Assembly (NCBI GenBank): GCA_000711775.1
Contig: ARYC01017170.1
Location: forward strand, 92,116-156,115
Direction: 5' to 3'
Length of the DNA stretch: 64,000 nt
Origin: Oxytricha trifallax
Taxonomy: Eukaryota > Ciliophora > Spirotrichea > Sporadotrichida > Oxytrichidae
Shown here: positions 1-11,215 of the stretch, piece after piece
How positions within the stretch are numbered: the stretch's first letter is position 1
Layout of the letters: each line of letters begins with the position of its first letter
Program-made: the position numbers and the translations under genes
The notes under the pieces: generated by a model
Told to the model about the DNA's origin: nothing
The model's input: only the letters and a program-made list of their open reading frames with translations
The model's database searches: none

Positions 1-1986
1 TTTAAATACTATGGAATGGAGTGATTCCTTGAAACCACCAATTGATTCTACCACATCAAATAAATGCTCAACTTAGCGCACATACTTCAAAGTACGCTTG
101 TTCATTTACACCGTAATTTAAGCAATCGTAGAGCTATTCTATGTGATATCAACTTTATAATATATATAAATACATAAATAACTTTGTTTTCTTAGTAGTC
201 GATGGGAAGTATTTCATAGTAGCCGACTGTATCATATTCCCAGAAAGTGAAGAAGTTATCATATTATTAAGTAATTGCTTGTTGAACCTTAATTTTGATG
301 TTTTATGATTTTTTGCTGTCTAACTAAATTCACTTACAATTGGTAATTTTAGTATGATGCTAAATAAACTATTATTAAAGAATTTAGTCTAACTAAAATT
401 CATAACTGTCATCTAAAAAGTATTGGAGAGTATTTTCATCATAGACTTAAAAATCAAAATTAGTATTGATGTATGTCATTTTAAATCTCTTGCTTTCGAA
501 ATAAGTTCAATACAAATATAATATTGTTGAAGACATCTCACTTTAAGAATCAATCTTAACTAAAAATGAATTTTTCATTTTAATCAGCTCTGATTTTTTT
601 CATAAATGTGTCCATAATGGTAAATAAATTAAAATTACTAGCGCAAAAAAATTGAGGCTGAGAATCCAAATGATCAATTATAAGTACAAACCTATTAATA
701 TTTTGATAGTATATGTGAATTATATAAAAATTAAAATTTTCTTTCTAGATCAATTCAAAAGAAAATCATAATTAAAAAAATGTCCATATATATATTTGCA
801 CAATTTAGTATAACTTTTATTTATATGAGCTTTAAAACCTATTGAGATTTGAGCTGACATAATTATATTATTGTTAAAATATTAATTTTTCTTAAATAAA
901 TGTATTAAGCAAGATAATTTATAAATTCTGATTTCTTCTGTAGATTTACAAGTTATAGTAGTTCCATTTTTTAATAATTAATTTTGACAAGGTTTAATGG
1001 CGATTTATAATTTTGATTATTGTTATTTTAAAAAAATTAAGCATTTATATATATTTTATAACATTAATTCTTAATTTACTATTTATATTGATTTTTATTT
1101 ACAATTTTAATTATAGATAAAACTTTATTTTAAAATAGTTATTAATTAACAATAATAATTGCTTGTTAGATCTCCATATAATTAGTATTATGATGCTGGA
1201 TCTATGCAATAATTTAGTTTTAATTTATTTTTAACCTTATGTTATTAATATATTATTATAGTTTATACATTTTAACAAAGAGAATAAAATTCTTAAAAAA
1301 ATACATCTGATTTTTATACTTTTATTCCGAATACACTTTTTAATAAAGTAAATAATTAAGTATATAATAAATGTTACAAAAACAGAACCTTTTAATGTGT
1401 AAATTATATTTTAAATAATGAGATGATAAGTCGTAAGAACTCCATTCCTAGTCGCTAATTTTACTAAACTGGGATCTATCACACTTAATTATATTTAAAT
1501 AGTTGTACTTCAATTAGTATGATAATCCACTATAATATACAAATGTTGCCTGATATATTTTATTTAGATAAATAAATAAGAATTATAGGTATTTACACAA
1601 TCTAGTAAGCAACAATATTGGAAAGATACTTCTGATTTGGAAAAAATTTAAATAAATTGAATAATATTTCTTTAACAAAATAAATCATGTCAGTATTCAA
1701 ATCTATAATAATACTACTAAATAAATATTAAATATCTAGCATATTTCTCCTAGACTCCGCTCCGCACTTTATAATCGAAATATACCTTACATATTACTTT
1801 AAGAGAGATGTTTCATTTTTGAGATTACTCTCAAAAATGAATGTTAGATTCTGCACACTTTTGCAATGGAATAAACCCTATATAGCTATAATATCTATCC
1901 TCAAAAATAATTTAACTATCTATTGAATATAATGAAAATGCGGATAGGATAGATTATTGAAACATAATTGAAAATAATTTATTATT
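1..1986. other. AT-rich germline DNA, no gene seen
   Basis: Very AT-rich sequence with stops in all frames, read either with the standard or the TGA-only code. I see no coding-like stretch, RNA gene or transposon end. The one distinct structure is the small hairpin at 1812-1841, listed separately. This is what germline-limited intergenic DNA of a spirotrich ciliate looks like. Confidence 0.6.
1812..1841. repeat. Short perfect hairpin
   Basis: Thirteen-base arms (TTCATTTTTGAGA and its complement) are separated by TTAC. It could be a terminator-like hairpin or a remnant of a small element. No gene lies next to it. Confidence 0.5.
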
Positions 1987-2872
1987 TAGGTCGAATTCAT
2001 TGAAAAATCGAAATAGTGAATATTCAGAGAAATCAACAATTTCAACCATAAAGTATACTTTATAATACTGTTTTAATAATTTTAAAATTAATTTTTTGTT
2101 CTGATATTATGTTAATGGAGTGGATTGTCCCCAAAACATGCTGGAGTTTGAGTTGATGCCGCTAATTATTTTTAAGTGAAATAAAGTGAAGAAATTTTTT
2201 ATCCAGCTTTTATATGTCTAAACGCTGCCAAAATTTTAGGATTTATTTTTTCCGGAGTGAGTCACGAAATTTTATTTTTTTTTGTGACTCACTCCGCTTT
2301 CATATTTTAAGTTATTCTATATTCCCATTATTATAAGGTGTTTTTAATTTAGTTTAATGCATGCGTTTTAGTAGAAAAGATATTTTTTTCTTGAGTTATG
2401 AATAACGTTACTATTCTAAGTAACAACCTTAAATCTCTATATGATAATATAAAAAAATGTGAAATAAGAAAATCGTAAAAAGTTTTAGTATAAACTGCAC
2501 GCTGATTGAAAAAAATTAAACACAATAAAAAGAAGCAAGACATGAATAAATGTAAAAATATTAGTGGAGTGACTCGCAAAAAAATTTATATTTCGTGACT
2601 CACTCCGCAAAAATAGAAACTAAAAATTTTGACAGCATTTATGCATGTCACCTAACCTGGGATTAAACCTGCACGATATGTAGTGTTGGACTACAAAGTC
2701 CACCCATCTTCAGCATCACCTAATGACGGAGTAAATCCACTCCATCCTAATCAAAATATTAAAATCATCTAGTAATTTAATTCATAAAATTTTATTATAA
2801 ACTACATATTAATAATAGGTATGTGTATTTTTCTGAATATTCATAATTTCATTTTTCAATGAATTCGACCTA
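1987..2872. mobile_element. 0.9 kb inverted-repeat (MITE-like) element
   Basis: The ends TAGGTCGAATTCATTG at 1987 and its complement ending at 2872 start an imperfect inverted repeat. It continues through a GAATATTCAG block and through GGAGTGGATT (about 2117) paired with AATCCACTCC (about 2735). Inside lies a second inverted repeat: CGGAGTGAGTCAC at 2253 with its complement at 2284, and a further GTGACTCACTCCG near 2595. No coding capacity is visible under either code. I read this as a non-autonomous foldback or MITE element; its family is unknown to me. Confidence 0.6.
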
Positions 2873-4297
2873 ATTTAATGTTAATATTGATTTCCAAAAA
2901 AACAAAAAGAATCTATTCTAACTATATTTCCATAACTTGTGTCAATTACCGATGAAATTTGATTATTATTAGAATAGTTTATAGTAATTTAACATTTAAA
3001 AAAATTTACACAAATAGGTTCATAGGATTTCCCATATTTATATATAATAAAAAATTGTCAATTTATTTAAGTAATTTGCTCTGCTAGAGGTTCTTGGAAA
3101 TATTAAACATTACTATTATTTCTAAAGTAAAATTATATTGGAAAATGAAAGTGATTAAGTTTGAGTAAATTGTGATCTATCATAGAATGCAAAACTACTA
3201 ATTTAACAGGGAAAGCAATAAATTTTGAAAGATTTATCTAAGGAATAATAATAATTCCTTAGTACACTATGATTTGAATTTAAATTTATTTATTAAGCTT
3301 AAATTAATTACTCTACTAAGCATGTGTTTAAATAAAATAGATTTCTTGTAGAATAAACATTTCCAAATTAAAATTGTTTTTGAAATAATAATTGCGTCTT
3401 AATCGCTGGATTAATCCATCAACTTGAAAGCCAATTCAAATCCCTTAGTTCTTGGATCAAATGGGGATATATTATCAAGATCTTAAATTTTGATTTTTCT
3501 ATGCGTTATAGGATGCTTTCTAGTAAATAAACCTGATAAATTAAAAAAATATTAAGTTCTAATAAAAATATTATAAATATAAATACTAGTGGTAGCTAAG
3601 CTTTTATTTAATAATATGTGAAAAATTTATTTGGAAATTTGAAATTAAAAAATAGTTTTAACTTGATTTAAATATTAAATCTCATTTAGTTAAAGAGAGA
3701 GACCTTTATGTTTTTCCTATTATATTATCCATATTTAGAAAATTTAGTTATATTAAAGCCTAATGTTATATTTTAATTATGTTAAAAATTCAGCTACTGA
3801 TTAACTAATATAAAATTGTAAAAGCTTATAAAACATTTTCTATTTTGAAATAATATGAATAAGATACTTAAATGACCCATATCAGTTTTATCACAATCAT
3901 TACATCAATTATAAAATTATAAAACTTTGATTTATTTTTAAAGAAAAGGAGAAAATTGTTGAAAGTGGTTATATATCTATATTTATTGAATGGAAAGGAA
4001 AGAATATCTGTAAATAACTCGTAAATTTGTCTATAAATAATGAAATTAAATTATATTTCAATATTGTGAACAACTAAAAATAAATTATTATACATTGTAT
4101 TATTATAAAGAGATCTAATTAATCTTTTAATTAAAAAAAAATTGAGCATTTATCTTGAATAATGCTTTTTTACAAATTAAAATCTCCAAAATATAAAAGA
4201 TATTTTTTTATACTATTAAATTTGTTATATTAAGGGTTGCTAATTTACCTTTTTGAATTTTATTGAAATATTTATTTAGATTAATAGAGCCTTATGT
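2873..4297. other. AT-rich DNA, no gene seen
   Basis: No coding stretch, RNA or repeat that I can support. It ends at the AAT (4298-4300) that borders the first TBE. The last bases are not similar to the sequence on the right-hand side of that element. Confidence 0.6.
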
Positions 4298-4300
4298 AAT

Positions 4301-4405
4301 CAAAACCCCAAAACCCCTGAAGTTGTTTGATTGAGTTTTTGATTGATGAAAGTAGACTATTAACGCATGCTTTATTAGGGTTTTAATAGGGTTTATGTAG
4401 GGGTT
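4301..4405 (+). repeat. TBE left inverted terminal repeat with C4A4 terminus
   Basis: The telomere-like 17-mer is followed by a block rich in TTTGATTGAG-type sequence. This block is shared with the ends at 8459, 9743, 13390 and 24862, which defines group I here. The ends at 13722, 17828, 39758 and 43869 have a different inner sequence (TTAGTGAGGTTTATAAG), which defines group II. Confidence 0.9.
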
Positions 4406-4461
4406 TAGGGTTATAATGTAATGTAAATTAGTGTGTAATGCAAGTGTTATATTTTTATTAT

Positions 4462-5909
4462 TCACTCAAACAGTACTTTGGCATCATGAGGCAGCTTTCT
4501 AAACTTTATTTCTCCTATCCAACTTACAATTTAGTCTATTGTATGGTCAGCTCTGTGATTAGGCTTAATAATTATCTACTCAGCCATATCTTTCATTCTA
4601 CCTTTTATCTTATTCTAGTCTAGATATTGCTGTATTCTCTGTTTTGAATCTTTCTCTCTTTTGCAGCTATAGTAATCATTTCTTGCCATATCGCATTCAC
4701 AAATAATTGCTGCTAGAGCCCATATATCCCACTTAATATCACCATCTCTCCAGTCCTCTCTTTCTGGAAAGTATCCAGGAGTACCATACACGTTGCCAAG
4801 TCCTGAAGCTTCAACTCTCTATGATCTATTGAAATCTATTATTACTACTCTGAGAGGTGAAAAGTCAAGCATTATATTCTCAGGCTTCAAATCTCTATGA
4901 ACATAACCAAGAGTGTGCAGCTCCTCAATGCCTTTGCAAACATTTGTAAGAATAAGAGGTAACTACTTTGGTATCCTTTAATCTTAAATGTAGTCTCTTA
5001 ATGTCATTTAGTATAGAGGAAGACGAAAAGCTACATGATCTTGAGCAAGCAGAATAGCATCGAGCTTTATTATAAATCTGCACTATCTATCTCTTGACTT
5101 CGTAAGTGCTTGGTATTCATTTACGAATTCCATTTGATACTTGTCATCGCATTTGAAGTAGCTGAACGGATATATCTTGTATGCGAACTACTTATCTGTT
5201 ATGACTTTCTTCTCAAATTTATCCTCAAGGATAAGATAACTTTCTTTACACTCTTTAAGGTCAATTATATTCAATATTGGAAGTTTTAGTGCATGCATCT
5301 TAAGAGTGATTTTTACTATCTCTGAGGCTGGGAGGTTTCTTACTGCTTTAATAAGTTTATTTTCTTTCTTTACTCTTTGTTCCAAAGTTTCTAAAGGGTC
5401 TCTTGGCTTTCTTCTTTAAAGGAAGACCTCACCAGTCTCTGGATCTATTACTTCAAACTTCTTGCCATGATGGTATTATAGATGAACTTTTAGATCTCTT
5501 GAATGATTGTATTATTTATTGCAGTAAGGGCAGAAATATTTTCCATCTATCTTATCATGCTTAGATAGAGCTTGCGCTTGTTAGAATGCTGCTCTAAGAT
5601 ATGACGCTTAAGAGCAGATTTATAACTGAAGTTCTTCTCACACTCCACACATAAATGTAATGCTTTTATTTCTTTTTTCTCTTCCTCCTCTTCAACCAGT
5701 TTCATTGGAACTTCGCATTAAATTTCTTAGCTCTGCATTTCTATTTAACAACTGAATTGCTATGCAAAGTCTGATACCTAAAGTTAGAAAATTTCAGGTT
5801 CGTACTAGGTAGAGGGATCGCAAGTCTCAACTTTCTTTTGATTCATGAAAGAAAGTTTTTGCTGGCTAATGCCAAGCAATGCCGCTTTTCTAAGTAAGTT
5901 ACCGCTCAT
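4462..5909 (-). pseudogene. TBE 57 kDa zinc-finger / protein-kinase protein (frameshifted)
   Basis: The ATG at 5909 starts MSGN, as in the other group I copy at 11784, and the TGA is at 4462. Read with TAA/TAG as Gln it has a basic N-terminus, one C2H2 finger (CVEC...HILEQH), then a second (CPYC). A serine/threonine kinase-like domain follows, with an AYK block for the lysine strand, YVHRDLKPENIML as catalytic loop, IIDFN where DFG is usual, and GTPGYFPE as the activation-segment end. A one-base loss near 5567 (against copies at 8490 and 12140) shifts the frame just after the first finger. The kinase/finger combination is known for TBE 57 kDa proteins; its substrate and its job in transposition or excision are unknown. 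It is divergent from the 22K gene. Confidence 0.88.
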
Positions 5910-6474
5910 TTTATAAATACTATTAATTATTATACAAGCTATTTAAATTCTACCTTTATACAAGAGTAAGAGCATATTCTCAAAGGTTAAGAGAGGTTTA
6001 ATGAGAACAGAGTACGAGACATTAGTTTTATATTTCTTAGATTAAGTGATAATTAATAAACTAATTCATCCATTTTATTCATTAAAATGCACCTAAATGT
6101 GTTTTGTGAAGTTAGGTGGTGCTCCTAAAGCTTTTCTTGTAAATTTAGGAGGGGAGATTTTAAAATTTAATTTTTGTAATGTACCTCCTAATACGGTTTT
6201 GAACTTTAATACAACCACCTAATTAAGTTTTAAATAAATTAGGAGCACCACCTAATTAAATTAATTATTATTAGGAGCAATTTAATGGAGAAAGTTTGAT
6301 AAAAATGGAAGTCAAACTTTGAAACTTGGAGAAGGTTCTTCCATCTTTCTCTTACTATCTTATTCAGGTTGACCTCCAGTTGGATCTCTTTATTTAGAAG
6401 TAAAATTTTAGTAAGTTTAGAATGGATATCCATAGTTTTAAATTTCATAAACATTTATAGAAAGTGGAAGCAAG
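5910..6474. promoter_or_regulatory. Divergent promoter region with repeated AGGTGGTGCTCCT motif
   Basis: This 565 bp spacer separates the divergent 57K and 22K genes. It contains several direct and inverted copies of a motif around TAGGTGGTGCTCCTAA and its shortened forms (about 6110-6130, 6146-6156, 6184-6190, 6238-6258, 6270-6278). The same motif recurs in the matching spacer of the group I copy at 11216-11783. The placement suggests a shared control region or a transposase/finger binding site; that role is inference. Confidence 0.5.
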
Positions 6475-7266
6475 ATGGAGTCTATGAATGATGCAATGAA
6501 GAGAATACAATCTCAAGAATTGATAGGAGAAATTTCGAAGTAAGGGAGGACCTCTATAGATATTTGGTATAGCAAGGTAAGCTTTTATCAAATACTAATA
6601 TATTAACCATAGGTGGATTGTTCTTGCCAACTCAGGAAGGAACAAAAATATCATTCTTAAAAGCCTTACTAAGTGAAGAGAAAAAAGCTTTTAAGACCAA
6701 TGAAATAAAGATGATTGAGATACCTAACTACCCTGAAATCTCAGTGACAAATCTCTATGATGATGCGATGAGTAATCCAGATGTTGCTCTGTACCTACTA
6801 TCAAAGTTACAACTCTCAAATAAGTTACCAGAGACAAACTTCTTCTTTGGAGTTTTTTGAACTCTTAAACCAGAGTACTTAAGTGAAGTAATTTAAGAAG
6901 CTCATAAGAAACGCTACAGCATCTCTCCTGAAGAGAAAGAGAAGCAGGGAATCAAAATCAGTGACTCATGGCTGTAGGAACTGCAGAAGCATCCATTCAT
7001 CTCATGTAAGCATAGACTTCTAACTTTATAGAAAAACCTGGTACTGCTATATATTTGATGAAAGAGCGCAGCAAATTAAACAGAGAGAGAAAGTCTCAAG
7101 TAAAACATGAATCGAGTAAGAGACTCTTCAAAGATTTATAAAAGCCAGAAGATATGAACATAGATGCGGGAGCTGGCACTAAGAGAAGAAACATAGGCCC
7201 AAGCAAGCCTTAAGAGGAAGAAAAGAAAGAGAAGCCAAATCCTTTACGGGCAAATTTAATATGTGA
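6475..7266 (+). pseudogene. TBE 22 kDa protein of unknown function (two introns; broken)
   Basis: The ATG at 6475 begins MESMNDAMK, matching the copies at 15677, 41903 and 11215. The reading frame is only sensible if a 36-base GT..AG intron (6577-6612) and a 26-base one (about 7007-7032) are removed. The same positions carry intron-like sequence in the other copies. The middle contains IPNYPEISVTNLY and NFFFGV, then SDSWL, and the end is Lys/Glu-rich (EEEKKEKPNP). No domain is recognised. Damage: exon 1 is two bases longer than the other copies, and GGA is changed to TGA at 6858, in the GV(L)GT motif. It is convergent with the transposase gene and meets it at its 3' end. Confidence 0.8.
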
Positions 7267-7272
7267 ACTTAT

Positions 7273-8324
7273 TCATTCGTTTAAATCTAAAACTTATTTA
7301 TAAACACAAAATCTCCCTTCTCTTGCGCATACTTTTGCTTTATCATCGCTGACTCTTTTAGCAGCACTCTTAATAAAATCTACTGTATCTATCTTCAGAT
7401 CGTGTATCAGATGATAGAGCAGAAGTTTCTTGTAGTGGCCTTTTAATAGGCCCCAATATAGTTCAATTCCATTGAATTGAGGGCTATAAGGAACATTAAA
7501 TACAGGCGTTATGTTTAGCCTTTCATATTCTCTCCTTGAGTCTTTAGTTTTATGAACTGATAAGTTATCAACAAACAGAATAATTTCTTATTCAGCATAC
7601 TTATCTCTTAGCTATTGCAAAAATTTAATATATTATTCAGTCTTAATAGAGCGAGGGTGGATAACATAAGTCCCAAGCCCACTATCTTCACTGATTCCAC
7701 CAAGGATTGCATGAGTTTATACCTTAACCTTTTGATCATAAACTTCTATGTTGCTGTACCTCATATACCAAGACCTCGATATGAAGGTATTAAACGTGAA
7801 TACTGCCTCATCAGCATGTATGAACTTTATATTATGCTCTTAAGCCCTCTGCATTTAATCGAATATATAATTTTAAATTATCCTTATAAAATGGAACATT
7901 AAAATCGATCACTCTCTTAATGCGATTGACTGTCTTGTAAGATATACCATTCTTTTTATAGATATTAGCTTTGGATTATGCAGAGATGTGTAGCTCAGGA
8001 AATTGGCGATGAAACATCACAGCCCTCTAGGCCAGAGAGAAATGAGCCCTGTATTTTAGAGTCTTATCATTAATAAGATAATCGATATGATGCTACTAGA
8101 ATTTTAAAGGTCTTTTAGGCTTAGAATTAAGATGCTATCTCTTTAAATTCAATGCTAATAGACAGTGTGATCTGACAGTAGCAGGAGATTTATGGAGCAG
8201 TCTTGCAATAGATGTGTAATTTTGAATAGGTCTGAGTTGATCACTATAATCATTACATCCATAACGCAACTTAAACAATAAATCTATATATTCACTTGTC
8301 ATAAACTGATCCCAAACCTCGCAT
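7273..8324 (-). pseudogene. TBE transposase (DD34E, Tc1/mariner-IS630 type), frameshifted
   Basis: This is the 42 kDa transposase of TBE elements, which cuts and joins the element ends. The ATG at 8324 reads MRGLGSV, as in the fragment at 25011; the TGA is at 7273. It has an N-terminal helix-rich region with LLHKSPATVRSHCLL (helix-turn-helix-like), HRQFPELHIS, then the catalytic core IHADEAVFTFNTF, LFVDNLSVHKTK and SPQFNGIELYW. The second Asp and the Glu are separated by 34 residues, so the triad is DD34E. Two single-base insertions break it: one near the start (about 8300) and one before the first catalytic Asp (about 7870). The catalytic residues themselves are intact. Confidence 0.92.
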
Positions 8325-8459
8325 ATTCTCACTAAAATTACTGATATTTAAACCATTAACCCCTACATACCTATTAAAACCCTAATAAAGCATTCGTTAA
8401 TAGTCTACTTTCATCAATCAAAAACTCAATCAAACAACTTCAGGGGTTTTGGGGTTTTG

Positions 8460-9743
8460 ATTCAAACAAACTCAAGCTCTATCTTAAGCATGATAAGATA
8501 GATGGAAATACTTCTGCCTTACTGTAATAAACATTACAATCACTCAAGAGATCTAAATGTTCACCTTGAAGAAACATCATAGCAAGAAGTTTGACGTCAT
8601 AGATCCTTGAGACTGGTGAAGTATTTCTTCAGAAAAGAAAGTTAAGAGACCCTTTAGAATCTCTAGAGCAAAGAATTAAGAAAGAGAATAAACTCAATTA
8701 AAGGAGTGAGAAACCTCCCTGCCTCTGAGATAGTAAAAATTACTCTCGAGATGCATGCACTCAAGCTTTCAATATTGAATATATGGCCTTACTGAGTGCA
8801 AAGAAAGTTATCTTATTCTAGAGGATATATTTGAGAAAAAAGTCATAACTGATAAGCAGTTTGCTTACAAGATTTATCCATTCAATTACTTTAAATGCGA
8901 TGACAAGTATCAAATGGGAGTTTGTCAATGAGTTTCAAGCTCTTACAAAAGCAAGGGATAGACAGAGCAGATTTATTATTAAACTTGAAGCAATTCTACG
9001 TGCTTAAAATCATTTAGTTTTTCGCCTACTTTTATACTAAATGACATTAAGAGACTACGTCCAAGACTAAAGGTGTCCAATTTAAATACCTCTTATTCTA
9101 ACAAATGTCTGCAAAGGTATTGAGGAGCTACATACTTTAGGAAACGTGCACAGAGATTTAAAGCCTGAAAACATAATGCTGGACTTTTCACCTCTCAGAG
9201 TGGTAATAATAGACTTTAATAGATAGTAGAGAGTTGAGGCTTCAGGACTGGCCAACGTTCGTGGCACTCCTGGATATTTTCCAGAGAGAGAAGACTAGAG
9301 GGATGGAGATATAAAGTGGGATATATGGGCTCTAGCAGCAATAATAATAGAGTGCGATATGCAAAGAAATGACTATTACAGTTGTAGAAGAGAAAGATTC
9401 AAAGCAAAAAATCCAGCAGTATCTAGAGCAAAATAAGATAAAAGGTAAAATGAGAGATATGGCTCAGCAAATTATCCTGAAGCCTAATAACAGAGCTGAA
9501 CATACAATCTACTAGATAATTAGTTGGTTAAGAGAAATTAAGTTTAGAAAGATGCCTCTTGATGCCAAGGTACTGTTTGAGTGAATATTTAAAATACAAC
9601 ACCTAAAATACTCACTAATTAACATTACATTTAAAATTAAACCCCTACATAAACCTTATTAAAATCCTAATAAAGTATACACAAACAGTCTACTTTATCA
9701 ATCAAAAACTCAATATAATTACTGAAAGAGTTTTAGGGTTTTG
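8460..9743 (+). mobile_element. TBE: Truncated TBE fragment (group I), copy A
   Basis: This is the right part of a group I TBE: most of the 57K gene and the right terminus, which ends in a degenerate GTTTTAGGGTTTTG at 9743 followed by AAT. Its left side is abruptly joined to the right end of element 1 at the ATT 8460-8462. The same sequence occurs again, in longer context, at 12106-13390. The first 320 bases or so of the two copies are essentially identical; later parts differ by scattered substitutions and small indels. Confidence 0.85.
8463..9584 (+). pseudogene. 57 kDa zinc-finger/kinase gene fragment (TBE, copy A)
   Basis: It starts inside the gene, just after the first finger (sequence equivalent to SNKLKLYLKHD), and runs to the conserved end VLFE-TGA at 9584. 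Kinase motifs are recognisable: HRDLKPENIML near 9145 and the region leading to GTPGYFP near 9265. Several one- or two-base indels break the frame, for example around 8785 and near 9230 where the DFN motif lies. It has no start codon and no promoter, so it is a dead fragment. Confidence 0.85.
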
Positions 9744-11026
9744 AATCATAGCTTAACTTTGGCTCAACTAAAAAGTCAGAAGTTATTTATGTTGAGAGAG
9801 AGGTAGAGCTAAGAGCTCTTGAGTTTGAAGCAGAGGTCTTCAAAATAGAAGTATAAAACTTAAAGGAGAGAGAGTAGAGATAGGACTTTAAACATTAAAT
9901 TGAATATGTTGAGAAGATAAAAGAACAGCTCCCTATTGAAAAGATTAAATCATTTTTATGTGAAGACTGCTTAGAATCTTTTCTCAACCGAACAAAGCTT
10001 GAAGAGAAACCTTAAAGAGGTTCACTCTGGCAAAGCCAAGGTATATTTCAAGCATGACAAAGTGGATGGAAGGTACTGATGCACAACTTGTATGAAGTCT
10101 TATACTCACTCTGCAAAAGTTAAGAAGCACTTGCAAAAGCATCACCTCAGTGAGTTCTTGATTTAAGATAAAGAGACATAAAACTTGTGCCAGCTAAAAG
10201 AAAATAAATACTCTCGAGTCTGAAAGATAGTTACAGGAGAAGCTCAAGAGACAGAAAAGATAAGAACCGATGAACTAACCTGCAGGCAATACAATTCTAT
10301 CCTACTTCCAAGCAAAAGCTATTAACATTCCTGCATTGAATGCAATTAATTTAAGTAGTTGTATTGAGAATTACTTGCATATAAGTGTTCCTAACAAGGC
10401 AAAGCTTATGGTGGTTGATGAGTTTGCATACAAGGTATACCCTTTCAGCTATCTCCTTAAAGAGGCATAGAGAAAAGATTGCAAGATCTTACTTAAGCTA
10501 GATTGTGTTATTTTAAGCTATGGTTTTATCGCACTAAGACTTAAGAAATATGAAATGACTTTGAGAGATTTTTTAGATTTGAATGATATACGATCACATA
10601 TGATAAAGGGTGTCAAGGAGTAGCATGTACCTGGATATGTTCATAGAGATTTTAAACCTGAAAATGTAATGCTAAACCTTTGCCCTTTAGAAGTCGTAGT
10701 TATCGATTTCAATAGAGCCTTAAGATAAGAGATAGTAACTTTAGCAAAGGTTCTTGGCACGCCTGGCTACTTCCCAATAAGAGAGAAGTGGACGAATGGA
10801 TCAGTTTAGTGGGATGCATGGGCAGTAGCTGCTATAATTTTAGAGAGTGACATGGAATGCATGTCTTACTATGGTACCAAATAAGAAAAATAATCAATAA
10901 CTTTAGCCAGTAAGCATATAAAGCAGGACGATATCTGCAAAGAAATCAATCAGATTGTAGACATGATAATTGTAAGAGCACCATCATATCAAAGATAATC
11001 CTTAGAAAGGGATTTTGGGGGTTTTG
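9744..11026 (+). mobile_element. TBE: Truncated TBE fragment (interrupted by and inserted in another TBE)
   Basis: A piece of a second TBE carrying only 57K coding sequence and a right terminus (GGGATTTTGGGGGTTTTG, 11009-11026, followed by AAT). Its left side is cut by the terminus of the copy A element. Its right terminus lies within the 22K gene of the element that starts at 11027. The coding region runs almost straight into the terminus, so the usual 100-200 bp between gene and end has been deleted. Confidence 0.8.
9747..11003 (+). pseudogene. 57 kDa zinc-finger/kinase gene, broken copy (TBE)
   Basis: This is close to the group II proteins at 16243 and 41336: NFGST..KS, VEREVELRALEFEAEVF, a first finger CEDC, a second finger CTTCMKSY, AYKVYPFSYL, then HRDFKPENVML (HRD followed by Phe instead of Leu), VVIDFN and GTPGYFP. 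Damage includes frameshifts in the first finger (about 9975-10015), a TGA in place of a Gln codon just before the second finger (about 10076), and loss of part of the kinase N-lobe around 10450. The start codon side is missing because another TBE end sits there. Confidence 0.82.
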
Positions 11027-11029
11027 AAT

Positions 11030-11215
11030 GCCTATAAGAATGATATTTCTGTTCCTCCTGTGTTGGCAAGAACAATTCGACTATGGTTATTAAGTTAGTT
11101 ATAATTGAAAACTTTCCTTGTTATACCAAGTATCTGTAAAGGTATTCTTTACTTCTGAATTTTCCTATTAAATCTTGAGATCAAATTCTTTTCATTGCAT
11201 CATTCATAGATTCCA
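11030..11215 (-). pseudogene. 22 kDa gene, 5' fragment
   Basis: The ATG at 11215 begins MESMNDAMK like the copy at 6475. Exon 1, the 36-base intron position (the donor now reads GAAAG) and the beginning of exon 2 up to the KISFL region are present. The gene then stops where another TBE terminus is inserted at 11026/11027. A TGA also lies early in exon 1. Confidence 0.75.

Larger units (their letters stand above)
4301..8459. mobile_element. TBE: TBE transposon, full length (group I), element 1
   Basis: The element is 4159 bp and begins and ends with the 17-base telomere-like terminus CAAAACCCCAAAACCCC. The inverted terminal repeat runs about 100 bp and is nearly perfect (4301-4405 against 8358-8459). 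Gene order matches known Oxytricha TBE1: 57 kDa zinc-finger/kinase gene (minus), 22 kDa gene (plus), transposase (minus). The flanks are AAT on the left and ATT on the right. They are not an identical ANT duplication, and the right flank is TBE sequence while the left is not, so this is not a simple undisturbed insertion. All three genes carry frameshifts or TGA stops. Confidence 0.95.
8460..10077 (+). repeat. Tandem duplication unit, first copy
   Basis: This stretch is repeated at 12106-13718, a shift of about 3.64 kb. It spans the right part of one TBE, its terminus and the beginning of the 57K gene of another TBE into which it is inserted. The first copy begins exactly at the right boundary of element 1, and the second ends exactly at the left boundary of element 3. 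Unequal recombination between TBEs is the likely cause; a mis-assembly at these repeats is the alternative. Confidence 0.75.

Noticed and set aside
2349..2579. 76-codon minus-strand frame in the inverted-repeat element
   Set aside because: Phe/Leu-rich sequence expected from T-rich DNA; no motif, and it lies within repeats.
2640..2735. A tRNA gene on the minus strand
   Set aside because: GGTTTAATCCC resembles a B box and there is a stem-like GGACT..AGTCC, but the anticodon loop is too short and no acceptor stem closes.
4200..4300. The missing C-terminus of the Rep-like gene on the far side of the TBE block
   Set aside because: Joining the flanks keeps a frame open but gives no SF3 motif C Asn and only AT-rich, low-information codons; the 3-base flanks also differ (AAT and ATT).
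4301..4317. C4A4 repeats as real telomeres or chromosome ends
   Set aside because: They are exactly 17 bases long, occur in inverted pairs 4.1 kb apart and flank the same three genes, so they are transposon termini.
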